DNA of 64,000 nucleotides from contig LNKV01000026.1 of the NCBI GenBank assembly GCA_001465935.1, positions 236,001-300,000 of the forward strand. Reading direction: 5' to 3'. This stretch comes from Clarireedia homoeocarpa. Taxonomy: Eukaryota; Ascomycota; Leotiomycetes; Helotiales; Rutstroemiaceae. The translations under genes were made by a program, and so were the position numbers. This document shows, piece by piece, positions 33,497-46,398 of the stretch. The notes below the pieces were generated by a model that saw only the letters and a program-made list of their open reading frames with translations, did not search any database and had not been told where the DNA came from. Numbering within the stretch: position 1 is the stretch's first letter; each line of letters opens with the position of its first letter.

Positions 33497-34670
33497 CTAA
33501 TTCCATTTCATCGGATTCGTCAAATCTAACCCTACCGCCGAATCCCACACTGCCTTAACCTCAGCTCGAAGTCCATCCAAAATCCCATGATTATCCTCTT
33601 TCCTCCCTGAAAGTTTCTCACAAGCCGTAGTAACCTCGAGTTTATTAACACGCTCGTAAATCGACAAAAGCGAATACGAGGCACAAGGCAAAACCGGTTC
33701 CGGGTAGAGACCCTGGGCTGATGCACTTTTGATGAGAAATCCAAGAACCAAAGCGTCGCAATGGATTTTATGGGTGGTGAGTTCGCCGTAAACTGGGTTT
33801 AGAACACGGTCATATGGAGAACTAATCGTCGGGATTTGAGACAGCGGGCACCACGTTTGAGCACCCTGATGTTTGGCAATTTGGATGTAGAGAGGAGAAA
33901 TCGCCTTTTTGGTTAATTGTTGACTTGCAGAATCTATTGCATCTTGGATTTCATCGTTAGTGCGCTGTGATGCCGGGCTCGGATCGATAGTTTCAACCTG
34001 TAGACAGACACTTACTAAGTACCGATTGTGGAATTGGCAGAAAGGTCAAGTCGCACTCTTCGATTAGCTTCGCAATATTTCGATCGCACTCCCTGCATAT
34101 AGTCTGAGTGATATCCTTGAATTCAGGTGCCATACGGAGCACATATGTAATGCATAGCCAACGAAACCTATCCGGCCACGAGGTACAGAAACCTCCTCCC
34201 CATTTCAGTAATATTGACCAACTAGAGGCACTCAATTGCAGAATTTCATGCATCTGGTACTTGTCAACCAGAATAGCGATATGGGTGAACAGAAGTAGTG
34301 ACACAGATGATGGGATGGCCGAGAATCGGCCATGTATAAGCCGAGCCAAGACTTTGAAGGCTGCAGCATCATCGTCTGGCAACGGTATTTCAATCTTTCC
34401 CTTCTCTCTCAGCTTCTCTGCCTCTTGAAATCCACCTTTCAACATTGCTTTAAAGACCGGAGAGGCAAGACACATATGCTTAGACGAAACGACCATGCGA
34501 ACCTTGTAGACCGGGTTCGACTTCTTCTTAGATGTGTTGGATGTCGGTGTAGTCGCACATTCACTAGTCGTTGACGAAGCTTGGGAGTCGCTCCTCGTGC
34601 CTGTTATTTGATCCAGCATGAGTACCAGATCACCATCCGGATCAAGTGTTATCGTCTCAGTTGCAGACAT
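33497..34670 (-). CDS. BTB/POZ domain protein, paralogue 2
   Basis: Exons 34670-34016 and 33942-33497 with a 73-bp GTAAGT...CCAAG intron (branch ACTAAC, phase 1) give 366 residues. It shares the leading TLDPDGDLVLMLD, then a Ser/Thr-rich spacer, the BTB fold (YKVRMVVSSKHMCLASPVFKAML, EIPLPDDDAAAFKVLARLIHG, FTHIAILVDKYQMHE) and a C-terminal half with HCDALVLGFLIKSA and LEVTTACEKL. The last two match RLCDSMVLGCLLKA and LDITTACYTV in paralogue 1. A shorter acceptor (CTACAG, 18 bp after the donor) is present, but the intron would be too short. A TATA-like element was not evident. Confidence 0.87.
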
Positions 34671-35061
34671 GGTTGCTTCTCAGACAAGCGCCGAAATGAA
34701 TGTGCGATAGGCGCGAACAGTAGAACAGCATCACTTATTTGAATTGACGCTACTAACATGAAGGGAAGTTTGAGGGGAGGAAGCTGTGGTGTGGGTAATT
34801 GTGCGTTTATTCGCGGTAAATACCCCGCTCTGGGGCGCTAGTGTATACAATAGTGGATACAGTTTATCCCACGTTGTAGACTGCCGTGGCTGTGGCTATA
34901 ATAAGTAACTGTAACTCACTTCTCTTCACTTCGAACACTAAACTCAACACAGTATAATATGATCTCAACCTTACGAGATTCAAAAATATTAATACTTTTG
35001 ATATCTTCGATTCAAACATTATTTCCATTTCTGCCGCCTCTCCTTGCCCCCACTAGCTCTA

Positions 35062-35100
<39 letters not shown>

Positions 35101-35488
35101 TTCCAATAAGTATTGTAAATTACAGTCCGCCCGAGAAGTAGTGTAATGTTGAAAAAAGCAAATGCATTGATTAATTTGAAACCCCTAATCATCGTACCCT
35201 ACCCCCGAAAACCATGGGGATGTCCTTCCCTTAACATGTTCCAACCATATCAGCCTAGCCCAGCCCAGTCCATCCTAATGCAAACCAACCCTTTAATTTT
35301 TTGTGCGTGTAAAGTCCCGCAAAACTTGGTGAAGAAAAAATATTGAAGAAAAAGATAAACGCCATTCCATGTGCTCTGCTTTCGCTCATCTTGTTCACCC
35401 GCCCAAAAACCTAGAATTGGGTCTATGGGTGCTAAAAGTCCACGCGCCTTGGTATTCTAATATCATAAATGCATCATTATCAATTTAT
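34671..35488. other. Intergenic region with TC microsatellite
   Basis: 5' flank of BTB paralogue 2. It contains a (TC)n tract at about 35063-35098 (roughly 18 units) and no supported gene. Confidence 0.55.
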
Positions 35489-38343
35489 TCACTTTTTCTT
35501 CTTCTGACCCAACCCAGAACTACCCAGGATATCATCGAAGGTTGACTCCCTTCTACCGGACGATGAAGTTGGTCTTGAGTCAGTGCCGCCAATACTGCCA
35601 CGGAATGGAGAGGCTGTTCGTCGACCCATTGCACTCCCCGGAGAGCCCGGAGAATCTGGTCTCCAACCGTGTTCCATGTTACCAGGAATTGGTAACATCT
35701 CTAAACCAAGCATGACACTATTGCGTTGCGAATGTCGATTTGAGGTATGGTTATCTCCACCAAGTACCCCGTTGCTAGCGACGCTAGATCTTCGAGAGTC
35801 CCGACTATTTGGTCGTTTGAAGTCAGAGCCAAATCCGGGAGGTGGTGCAAGAGGTGACATCGAGCCATCCTCAGGTTCCATGGGGTCCGGCAGTGGGTCG
35901 TTAGCTTCTGCGCATTTAATCCATTTTTCGGCAATGCTCCAACAGTGCGAACGACGGTAAACACCTTCCACACCATATTGAACAATGTCGCTAGGTAAAC
36001 TGACAACACCCTGACCACCTTGAACACCATACCATGCCATCTTGACTCCAGCTGCATCTTCCATCCACGGGAGATTTCCTAGAGGTGGCTCGCAAAGGAA
36101 GTATTCTACACCTTCAGTGTATCGCAAATTGTCAACATCAATGACGAGCATAGGTAATGATTGGAGTACGGCATAAATCAATAGCCAGTGTCCGTACCGT
36201 TGATCGACCAGTTCCTGAACATTTTTTCCCTTCGACTCTCGCTCCTCGAATTGTTTGTACATTTCCAGGAAAGGGGTTTTCTTATCCGCATCAAGATTAC
36301 AACTCTTGGCCAGGATAAGTAGAAGCTCGTATTCCTTGAGTTTTCGACTCGATGCTTTGTGTTGGTCTTTGGGTGAAAGCATTGGGAACCCCGGCTCTAC
36401 TGTCGCCATAGTAGGAACCTTGGGAACGTCGAACGGAATTGGAGGTAACACTGGAGGAGAGGATCTGTCAAACTCGGACAAAACCTTTCGTGCTGCAAGG
36501 TGGATAGGGTTCGCGTGACTCGCATCCTGATCTTCCGAATCCATGGTTCGAGTCGTAATGGCTTCCCGGTCTGCCAAGAGATCGTAGAGATTGCACATGT
36601 CGGTATAAAGTTGCTTCAAAACTTGTCGATTGAGCCCACCTTCCACGAACGAGTTTTTACTTTTTGACTTTGGAGGCCATTGACCATGCACGATCTTATA
36701 GTATGAGAGAATGTGTCTGCGCATGGCAAGATAATGCGTTTTCCAATGTTTGAATCGCGCAATTTTCGACTCTGCACTTGTGTTGGATGCTGCTGCTCCA
36801 GAGAATAGAGCAGGGAAGTCGAAGTCAGCCAATCGAAGGTCGACAGTTCTGTGTCGTTGGCTCAAATCCAAAGATGCTCGCTCTAGTCGATTTCGTGTGT
36901 TGTTAGAAATTTCTTGAAACAACCCTGATTTGAGATCCTTGATTCCGTGCCACCTTCCGGCGGCATGTACAAAAGCCTCATGATACAATTCCGTAGATCG
37001 CATACGTTCTCCAAGAATAATAGCTTCGATATTTTTTTCGCGGCTGCCTCTGACGTCGGCCAAGCGATATTCGTCAGCGAAAAATGAAAAACTTGCTGCC
37101 GCAGCTTCTCCATATGTTGAACCGTCGTGATTGGTGAATTCGAACTTTTGTAGTAATGCAGATATGGCCAAGAATATATAATATATTGTGGGACATGTAC
37201 TCGTAGCTACCAGGGGCTGTCCAGTCATAAATGCGAAGAAATTACGAACGTCGACTAGCTTTTGAATATCTTGCGCTGTTAGCTTCGTAGAGTCGTCAGT
37301 TGAGAGTTCCGTAGGAAAATAAAGATGCGTTTCTTTGGCAGTTTCTGGGAAGGAAACAGCAGAGTCTAAAGTGCCGTCCGACCCGCCTGAATGTTCGATA
37401 AAGGTTTCCGGAGGTGTGCCTGTCTGTAATGGACTCTGACTACCGTCAGAACCGGATGGGCCATTTTGCCGTCCAGGAGTGCTGCTAACGAAAAGTGCAT
37501 AAAGCGGCGCAGAGGATGATAGAATCAAAGAAGGGACTTTGAAGGATGGCCCACGACTTGTCGATTCGGGATATAGATGCACCAAGGTGTCGCAGTACTC
37601 TTCCCACAACTCTGGTACCTGTAAATGTGGTCAGCAACTCGATCACCCATATTCACTGGTCTTTTTCCTACCTTTTCGCCATGTGTAACCAAAGAAATGT
37701 TGTAGTCGATTTTCTGGTCGCCAGCAATAACCCAAGCAGCGGATCCATCCTTCCCTGAATCGGAGGATGCTCTAGATTTTGTTTTCACCGGAAAGAAACT
37801 CCTCCGTTTCGATACCTTCCCACTACTTTCACCATCCGAAGTATATGAGGTTGGTCGACTAGAGGCAGGCGAAGAAACCACTCTCTGTCCACTGCCAGTA
37901 GAGAACGGGGAAGGCGGCGCTAAAGAGTTGACATTCGAATTCGAACCATGTCGAGCTCTTCGCTGTGTTGTTGGAGGGGCATTGATGGGAGTTTCGGGCT
38001 CATCTGCCGAGTTCAACAATGGCCATGAGTTGTTGACATTGGTTGGAGGCTGAATCTTTTGTAATTTGTTGGGTGCATTTGGCAGCGTGGGACTTAGTGA
38101 TGGAGGAGGTGCGGAGGTCGGAGGCGCTGGTGGAGCACTATTTGGAAGAGGGGGGACCGGAGGAGCATCTTTCGCGGGAGATGGAGAAGGTTGTCGTACG
38201 GGGAGACTATGCTGCTGAGGAAGTGGTGGAGGCTTTTCTTTGCTCTGTTTAGAATCTGATTGTACCATAATATTTGGAAGGTAGGCAGATATGCGGTGCA
38301 AGCGAGAGACGGATCTCGCCCTCCTCTTGGGACTGGAGCTCAT
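35489..38343 (-). CDS. Large conserved fungal protein, proline/serine-rich N-terminus (DUF8004-like)
   Basis: Exons 38343-37672 and 37618-35489, with a 53-bp GTAGGA...TTACAG intron (phase 0, joining HGEK-VPELWEEY), give 933 residues. The frame is open to an ATG at 38508, but that lead contains a GTAAGT and a pyrimidine-rich stretch and looks like a leader, so MSSSPKRRARS was chosen. Residues 1-210 are disordered and rich in Pro/Ser (PPPLPQQ, PPVPPLPNSAPP). A conserved block follows (AAWVIAGDQKIDYN, SRGPSFKVPSLIL), then a helical region with FFAFMTGQPLV and YRLADVRGSREKNIEAIILG. The tail is again Ser-rich, ending in KKKK. I believe this family is listed as DUF8004 (unverified). The proline runs suggest SH3/WW or actin-related partners, but that is speculation. 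Confidence 0.75.
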
Positions 38344-38508
38344 CTTGATAGCTTCGGCGTCCTGTTCTTGCTTTGGAGAATCGCCTCGCACTCGAAGCGA
38401 CTTTTGGCTGAGATCTGGCAGGGCAAGATTCAAAGAAAATGAAGGAGAAGTTGAAAAGGATCTAAAAATCGACGAATGATTGAACTCATATGACTTACTT
38501 AACGTCAT

Positions 38509-41500
38509 CTTGAATGAAAGACGTGACCCCTACAAGTACTTGTATAAAAATCCAAATAGGGATGGGATGGGTGGGTGGGTGGATGGATGGATGATTTCCG
38601 CCGGTGGGCCGTATTTCGAGAGCTAAAATTTCTTTGGCTTCCAGAAACATCAATCACCCCATGAAATGATGAGAAGTGTGGGATCTTGGGATGTGAACCA
38701 GGGGGGTGTGTGAATTGTGCGAGGTTTTATGGAAGCTGGAGCGGTGTTTGTGCGTTTGTGCGTTTGTGCGTTATGTTCTGTCTCTTGAGGATTTCGCGGT
38801 GTGCTCGGTGCTCGTTGGTGGTGAGGGGGGAGTTTGAGGTTGGTAGGAAGTGCAAAGAACAGTCGTCAAGATGCAGTCGTCAAGATGCAGTAGTCAGCAG
38901 TAAGATGCAGTGGTTCAAGATGTTAGGGTGACGCGGCAGCAGCGTAAGAAGTGGGTGCTTGGATGCTTGGGGTCGAGGGATTCTGGGATCCTGGCAAAGC
39001 GCAAAGAGAGTGGGAAGAGTGGGAAGAGTAGAAAGAGTGGGAAGAGTGTGGGAAGAGTAGAAAACGAGTGGAAGCGTAGAGGAGTGGAGACGTGATGTTT
39101 TACAGAGAGAAAATGTATACAATCGGAGAGAAAAAATTCAAGGCCGTTCAATCATATCAACAGCGACATCCAAAGTCGGTGGCAAAAAGATGAAAAGGTA
39201 ACTGGTACTTGGTACATGTAGGAACTTTTGCGCGGGGACAAAGTAGAATAAACTTCCATTTAAACTTGCAAATGCACCTGAGCCACTTCCACTGCCACTT
39301 CCACTTCCACTTCTACTTCTACTTCCACAGGCCAAATAACATATGTTGGATTATTCGCCGGCTTATCCGGTCACTCTGGTCTGTTGGTCAGTCGGTCGGT
39401 CAGTCAGTCAGTCAGTCAGTCAGTCACAGTCAGTCACAGTCAGTCACCGTCAGTCAAGGTCAGTCGGTTTGTTCTCGTTTTACTTGTACATGTACACATA
39501 AATCGAGTGAGTGCATCAGACGTACTGTGTATGAGGTACATAACATGTAACTTACGTTGGAGCCAGAACTATTAATCAATATTCGGTACTTCGTATGTCA
39601 TAGAAGGATCTTCGCTGCATAACCAGGGCATGGGCGCAGGTGTGCAAGGTACAGACAGCTACAGTAGCGCTTTTTCTTTGCTTTTTTCTTTCCCTTTCCC
39701 TTTCCCTTTCCTTTTCTTTTTCTGTTTGGCTCTACTTTGTTACTTCGTATACGATACTCCCTAGACAATCCAGACTTCCTAAAACAACAAACGCTGCAGC
39801 ACCCATCAAAGATCCAAGTCCCTTAGCAGCTTACCAGCTTACCGACCAAACCGACCACAAGGATCTGCACTGCCAATGGCCTCGCCTTGTTTCGCATTTG
39901 GCCGACTTTCTTGGTGACTTTCTTGGTGACTTTCTTGGTGACTTTCCTGGTGACTGACTTTTCTTGGTGACTTTCTTGGTGAACAACTTGGCTGAGGTCG
40001 CTCTCATATTCTTTCCCCTTTTGGCCGGCCTCATTACCTTCTCGCTCCGATCTTCGCTCGCTTCTTTCTTAAAATGTTTACTTTGTAGCTTCGTAGCTTC
40101 GTAGCTTGGAGGGATGAGTTGAGCTCTGCAGCGGCTCCTGTGGAACGAGGGAAGGTTCAAAAGGCGCCATTTGTCATGAACCAAAAACGAGATTGTTTAG
40201 AGAAATTACAAAGAAATTAACCTGTTCTTCTCCGGGGACATATTTGGTATACCAACCAAAATATCAACACAAATACCAATACCAACACAACCTCATACTG
40301 TACTGGTCTAGTCAGAATGCGGGACTCAGGGGACGAGGAGAAGGTTAAGGATTGCTTTTTGCTGCGAGGGGTCACTTACAAAGGTAAAGTGTATTGTATT
40401 GTATTGTATTGTATTGTATTAAGCTTCATATTCTGGATTGGCTCTTTAGTGGCCTCTCTGTTCTACTTCGTATAACTTAAAGGTGCAACGGTACAGACAG
40501 GTACAGACAGTATGTTGGTGCTTCCCCTTGATGTCGTGCGCCATTTATGCATTTCTATTGGCATTTGGACCACAAATACTTGGTACGTGGTACAGTCCCC
40601 ATTAGATTGTGGCTGAGACTCTTGGTTCGAGCATGATCAAATGTGCAGATCCCAAGGGAGCGCAGTAATCTTAACCTTACACAATAACAACACTGACGGC
40701 TATCGATATACTTTGTGTCTGGCCGACGACGAGAAAGCCGACGACAAGAAAGCCGACGACAAGAAGAGCAAGACTCCCAAGTGTGCGCCAAGTATGCACC
40801 AAGTATGCGCGAAAAGCTATTTCTGCTTTCATGACAGCTCCTAGACAAGCTCCTAGACAAGCTCCTAGACAAGCTCCTAGCCAAGCTCCTAGACGTACAT
40901 CCGCTTCGCCTCACCTCCCTCTGCCGCCGGCACTGGGCTGGCTCTTTTTATCGACGGTAACCTAACTTGATCCAGCGACAAGGCTGCGGTATTTCCATCA
41001 TCATTTCCACTGACCTCCACTGACCTCCGCTGACCTTCCAATCCAATCACGGCCGCTCGGCACGTCAGCGTCACATCTCTTTTCACACGTGTGGAGAACT
41101 TCGTACTGCTAATACTACGTATGTAACTTATCGGACCCCGAACACCGGTAAATTGACAAGCCACGCGTCGCTTATCTCTTGGCCTTCTCATTGGACCAGA
41201 TAGAATATCGGCGCAGTGTCGATCCGAAAGACAATATCACCAGATCCCAGGTTCGAGGGTTTACGATATCAAAAAGTATATCTTCATTGTCTCCATTGAC
41301 CCACGACTGTATGACAATCATTTTGAAGCAGATGAGCCACCATGACAACCAAACAGCTGACGAAATGCTTGGGGACATGTACATCGTACAAGACAACATG
41401 GCCTCTACGACTTTACTAGGCACTCCTCTCAATCAATAGTATCAGATGGAAATAAATTTCCGTCCCGTTTAATGTCCGTTCATAAACTCCGAACTGTTCC

Positions 41501-42539
41501 CACCCACTCTCGCATTTCCTAACCAACTGCACATAATTGCACATTTGCTTACTCGCTGGATGAAAGACATACCTGAAATATGGATCATCGTATTATCCCG
41601 GGACCACCGGAGTCTCAGCTGCGAGTCAATTCCAAGACTGAGACGAAAATGCTCTCGGAACTTCTGGCAATCAATTGAGGGCAATGTTGATCTTGCAAAG
41701 TGTACATAAGGCTGGGGAAGTACGACCACAATTTACAACCATCGTTGTGTCGTGCGAAAAACTCGCGTGTACACGCTACAGCTCCAGGAATAATGTCCCT
41801 AGGAACTGGCAGTGCCAAGCCTCAACCTTCGAGCAGGTATCCGAATATCAAATTTCGCCATTGGAATCACCATTTGAACTCCTTTACCGCCTTCTCTCTA
41901 CTTCATGTCCAGACGTCCGTCGCACTCAATCCTTGTCTCTCTTCTTGGTGGCAGGGTGAAGTTAAAGAACACAGAAAACACTGCATCCATCGTTCATCCA
42001 TCCACAAATACGAGTTGATTCCAAACGGCGAGTTGTCCATCTAACTTTTACGCTGTGGCCCGTCAAAACCCGTAGCCGACATGAAAGGGGCTCACCTGAC
42101 AAAAGGCTTGCGCAAAAGCTTGCTCACTCGTGGATGCTTGACCGGTGCATCAACGAATCAAAGGAATTGCAAACCAATAGCCGGGTAACGTTGTACAAGG
42201 GATCTATGAACCAACGAATCGTGAAGCGCGGGGTCCCCATATCTCTATGCTAGTGGCGTCACACCGGTGTAGGTGTCTCCGACCCTGGTGACACAAATGA
42301 GATAGAAGTTTATCTCATCCGTTTTCTTCTTTACCCTTTCACAACGTTTTGGTAATCTGTCACTCCGTGCTATACGTCGTATTTCTTTGCTTTAGAGTAG
42401 TCGCAGCAGCAACAGCAGCAGCGTTTTCAAGGCATTGGAAAGACCGGTTATCAGACACCAGAGCGAGCTCTTCTCGAACTCCGAAAATTTCACACAGCCA
42501 ACTGTTCACATATCTGAAGTCTATAGTACGATCGTGAGG
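38509..42539. other. 4-kb gene-empty region rich in tandem repeats
   Basis: No convincing gene. Tandem arrays seen are GGTG/GGAT at 38561-38595; GTCA-based at about 39393-39470; TTTCCC at about 39690-39715; a 12-bp TTTCTTGGTGAC unit at about 39905-39985; GTATT x6 at 40391-40420; a 15-bp GCCGACGACRAGAAA unit at about 40725-40768; a 12-bp GCTCCTAGACAA unit (about 5 copies) at about 40838-40892; and CTGACCTCC-type repeats at about 41010-41040. ORFs over these arrays are repeat artefacts. Confidence 0.6.
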
Positions 42540-44260
42540 ATGGCCGAAAAACAGGACATTTCTCAACTCGAGACAGTTCCTGAGACTCCATCCCCTCAGA
42601 ATGGTTATCATGTCGACGCTGAAGTCGAGAAAAGACTTGTGCGAAAGCTGGATCGCAAGCTGGTACCATGGGTGATGCTGTTGTGTAAGCAAACTACCAT
42701 AATCTAACCTGCAGTACTCTGCTGACCACCGCAGACCTTCTAGCGTATCTGGACCGGTCAAACATTGGGTGTGTCAATTTTTCCGTGACTCTATCTCTGG
42801 TCATTCCTCGTGCTAATGCATCTATAGTAATGCGAAAACGGCAGGCATGCAAAAAGAGCTCAAGCTCTCTAGCTCCGAGTACCAATGGCTCTTGACAATA
42901 TTTTACATTGCATACATCGTGTTTGAATGGTTTGCTCTTATGTGGAAAGTCATTCCACCACATATGTGGGCATGTTTCTGTGTGGTCGGATGGGGTACTG
43001 TCGCCACGCTACAGGCAGCTACATATTCATGGTCTGGCATGATGGCGGCTCGGTTCTTCCTCGGTTTCTTCGAAGCTGGTTATGGACCTGGTATTCCATA
43101 CCTTCTGTCCTTTTTCTATCTTCGACATGAGATCGGTGTAAGAATTGGCGTCTTTCTGTCGGCAGCTCCTCTTGCTACGTGTTTTGCTGGTGCTTTGGCT
43201 TACGGCATTACAAGTGGTGATGGATCTACAATTGCAAACTGGAGACTCTTATTCTTAGTTGAAGGTATACCATGTGTATTGGCTGGGATAGCCACCTACT
43301 TCGTATTACCGGACAGTCCGGAAAAGGCTCGCTTTTTGAACGAGGAAGAGAAATTAGCTGCAAAAGCAAGAGGTGTGAGACAGGTTGGTGCGGAGGAAGA
43401 GCATCGAGTGGGACGCATCAGCTTTGCGGACATTGGTGCGGCTCTTGTTGATCCCAAGGTATGACAGTTCATTAGTGATCTTGAAGATGGCTGATAGCTG
43501 ACTTAACAGAATTACCTTACTGCCATGATGTACTTCTCATGCAATGTCTCGTTTAGTTCTCTTCCGGTCTTCCTTCCTACCATTTTGAATGAAATGGGAT
43601 TTTCTGCCGTCAACGCCCAAGGACTATCTGCGCCACCATACTTCCTCGCCTTCCTTGTAGTTATCCTGTCAACATATATTGCTGACCGAACCCAGCAAAG
43701 AGGCCTCACGATCATGTGCTTGTCCGCTCTCGGCGCAGTTGGATATATTCTTCTTGTAAGTCATCATCTCACTCGGAGGGGTTTTCATACGCTCACAGCT
43801 CCCATAGTCCACCACTTCTTCTGTTGGGCCTCGTTACACCGGTGTCTTTCTCGCCGCAGCTGGTATCTTCTCTTGCATCGCCAATATCCTTCCATGGGTC
43901 CTTAACAACCAAGGCTCCGACACCAAACGCGGCACTGGTATCGCTATTCTTAACATAATTGGTCAATGTGGTCCTTTACTCGGCACACGCCTCTATCCTG
44001 CTGAAGATTCACCATATTACCGAAAGGGAATGTGGGTATGCACCGCATTTATGATATTCAATGGATTTTTGGCACTGGCTTTGAGGACACTGTTGGCTTG
44101 GGAGAACAAGAAATTGGATAAGAAGTATGGGAAGGTCGGAAGACGAGATGGAGATGGAAATGAAGTCGTGGGTACAGGAGTGGTGGAGGAAGATAAGGTT
44201 CAGGCTGGGGCTGATGTGGGTGATGAGAATGATGGCCCAAGATTCAGGTATGTCTTGTGA
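42540..44260 (+). CDS. MFS transporter, anion:cation symporter (allantoate/nicotinate permease) type
   Basis: Five exons (42540-42684, 42735-42768, 42828-43458, 43510-43755, 43808-44260) give 502 residues. Introns are 50-59 bp and phases agree throughout. ACS-family marks are YLDRSNIGNAKTAGMQKELK after the first membrane segment, FFLGFFEAGYGPGIPYLLSFF, WRLLFLVEGIP, the LPDSPEKARFL loop, and GVFLAAAGIFSCIANILPW with a following NN-G-K-R-G-T-G motif. Such permeases import organic anions such as allantoate, nicotinate, pantothenate or biotin precursors across the plasma membrane; the substrate cannot be read from sequence. The N-terminus has KLDRKLVPWV, typical of the family. The C-terminus is acidic and cytosolic. 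An in-frame ATG lies upstream at about 42435, but the one at 42540 starts the typical family N-terminus. Confidence 0.92.
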
Positions 44261-44790
44261 TGGGTGAATGAGGAAGCACTTGGGACATATGTTTTGGAAC
44301 TTAAACGATTGGATGTGTGATGACTGGATATGTTACGGTTAAATGAACATTTGACCTCACTCGAATGTGAGATATGATATTATATATGTGAGGAGTAGGA
44401 TATGCCCTTAAGATAAGGTGAATAGCATGTTGCTTTCTCGAGCAGAAGTAAAAGTGGTATCGATTCGCTCTCATATGGACACCCCTTCGTAGTCAATCAA
44501 GTGCATGGATATTCAGAATTTTCAAATATTGAGGACGTTGGCCTCAACAGACTCCACACATCTGCCGTACTTACGAACCATCAATCGCCAAGAAACGCAG
44601 AGGCCCACTACAAGTATCATCATCATCACCCCATCAACCCCAAAAGCTACGATTACCCCACCCCACGAGGCTCGTTGACAATTCCATCAGCCTCGCTCAC
44701 ATTTCCAGATCTCTTCTTTTCTTGCCTTTTCTCTGCATTCGATCATAGTCACATTCATATTTACCAGGAAGATATTTACATCGAGACCCA
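44261..44790. other. Intergenic region
   Basis: 3' flank of the MFS gene and 5' flank of BTB paralogue 3. A 123-codon ORF at 44501-44872 overlaps the proposed BTB first exon in another frame and is not supported. Confidence 0.4.
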
Positions 44791-46398
44791 ATGCACAGCG
44801 AAAGGTTTGTTGATTCATTCCCGCACTGTTATTTTATTCCACGCGCCCCCGAAACTAATACAGTCAATATGAAGCAGATTCCTCCGCGCACTTTTCCCTC
44901 AGCATTTCACGACGGCGCATCGGAATAAACGCATCAAGTACACCCAGGAGGACGACGGCGAATGTGAGATTGAGATTGGAGGGGCGCATACGAGGAAACG
45001 GAAAAGGAGGGATAGTCCTGCCCCGGAGGTCGAGGACGAAGAAGAAATCGAAGAGCAGGAGGAGAAAAGGGAAAAACAAATAGAAAGAGAAGATTTATTC
45101 CTCCTCTGCGACTCAGTCCGTCGAGCGGAGCGAAATAAAATGGCCAAACAATTAGTTATCGACCCGGACGGAGACTTGGTTCTTGTCCTCAACGAGCGCA
45201 TCCGCGAGAAAGAAAGCGGGAAAGGGAAGGAAATCGCGACGGTGCGCAGAGGCGCAGACGACTCGGCGATCAGTCTTGGAGGTGTAAGTGGTGAAGAGGG
45301 AGACGATGAAGAAGACGACGACGACGCTTGCAGCGTCAATACCGAAGTTCCCTTGGAGCGTGAACAGCCCCGCGAGATATTTATGCTCGTCTCGTCTAAA
45401 CACATGATGCTCGTGTCGGCGGTATTCAAAGCGATGCTGCAGAATGGGAATTTTAGGGAAGGCGCTGCGTTACGCTTTAATGGGAAGGCGGAAGTTCCTC
45501 TGCCGGAAGACGACCCGGACGCATTGAAGATTCTTGTGGATATTATTCATTCCAGGCATAAACATGTGCCGAAAAAAATTGATTTGGATCTTTTGACAAA
45601 TGTTGCGATCCTGGTGGATAAGTATAGGTTGCATGAGGCGGTGGAGTTGTATTCGGATATTTGGATCAAAGGACTCCTTTCTACGGTGCCGAAGTCGATT
45701 CAAGGCGGTGATGCCGTGCTGCAATGGCTTTGTATATCGTGGATTTTCGAGCTAGAAGAGGAATTCGCAAAGATGTCGAGAGTACTTATGGCAGAGGGAT
45801 GTGATAGTGCTGAGAATATCCTAAGGAGGTCAAAGTGGGATCTCCCGATTCCAGAAAGTGTGATCGGTATATCTCTCATCCCTTATCCGTGTTTTCGTTT
45901 TCGTACTGACTAACATCCTCCACAGAACTCATCGAAACTGATCGCCAACACGGCCTCCACCTCGCCATGTCTGTCCTTGGCTATACCATCGACCAGTACC
46001 AAAAAGCCACCAGCGTAAACTGCAGCAGCATCCCTGTTGCATCCCCACACAGCAGCAGCCCTACCGCCGCGGAAATCCTCGCCCACAGAGAACGCTGCGA
46101 TTCCATGGTTCTGGGCTCGCTGATTCGAGAGGCGGTCGCAGCGGACCTGTACCCGCTGCCTAAGGCGCCGTATACGGGATTTTCGAATGATGGCATTTTC
46201 CGGAAGCTGGAGGCGTTTCGGATTTGGAATGCATGTGAGGGGATGGAGCTTTTGGCGAGGAAGAATGGAAGGGGTAATGTGCCCGGGAGGTCGCATTTGT
46301 CGGGGAAGGAGCTGGCGAAGGAGTTATGGAGGCCCGGGGTGTTGGAGTTGGGGAGATTTAGGGAGAGGGGGGTGAGGGGTGGGACGGAGGAGGTGTAG
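44791..46398 (+). CDS. BTB/POZ domain protein, paralogue 3, with N-terminal extension
   Basis: Preferred exons are 44791-44804, 44878-45866 and 45926-46398 (491 residues). The short first exon (MHSER split by a phase-2 intron with CTAAT branch and GAAGCAG acceptor) opens a frame that is stop-free into the BTB part. It adds about 90 residues with basic and acidic runs (TRKRKRRDSPAPEVEDEEEI). The conservative start is ATG 45140 (MAKQLVIDPDGDLVLVL). The shared DPDGDLVLVL motif, an acidic spacer, and the BTB fold follow (MLVSSKHMMLVSAVFKAML, VPLPEDDPDALKILVDIIH, LLTNVAILVDKYRLHE). The last intron (59 bp, phase 1) matches the position in paralogues 1 and 2. The C-terminal half has RCDSMVLGSLIREA. 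It is the most divergent copy and on the opposite strand. Confidence 0.85.

Noticed and set aside
39209..39957. ORFs with repeated SQSVSQSV and FLGDFLGD peptides
   Set aside because: They are translations of tandem repeats without start context, family similarity or splice support.
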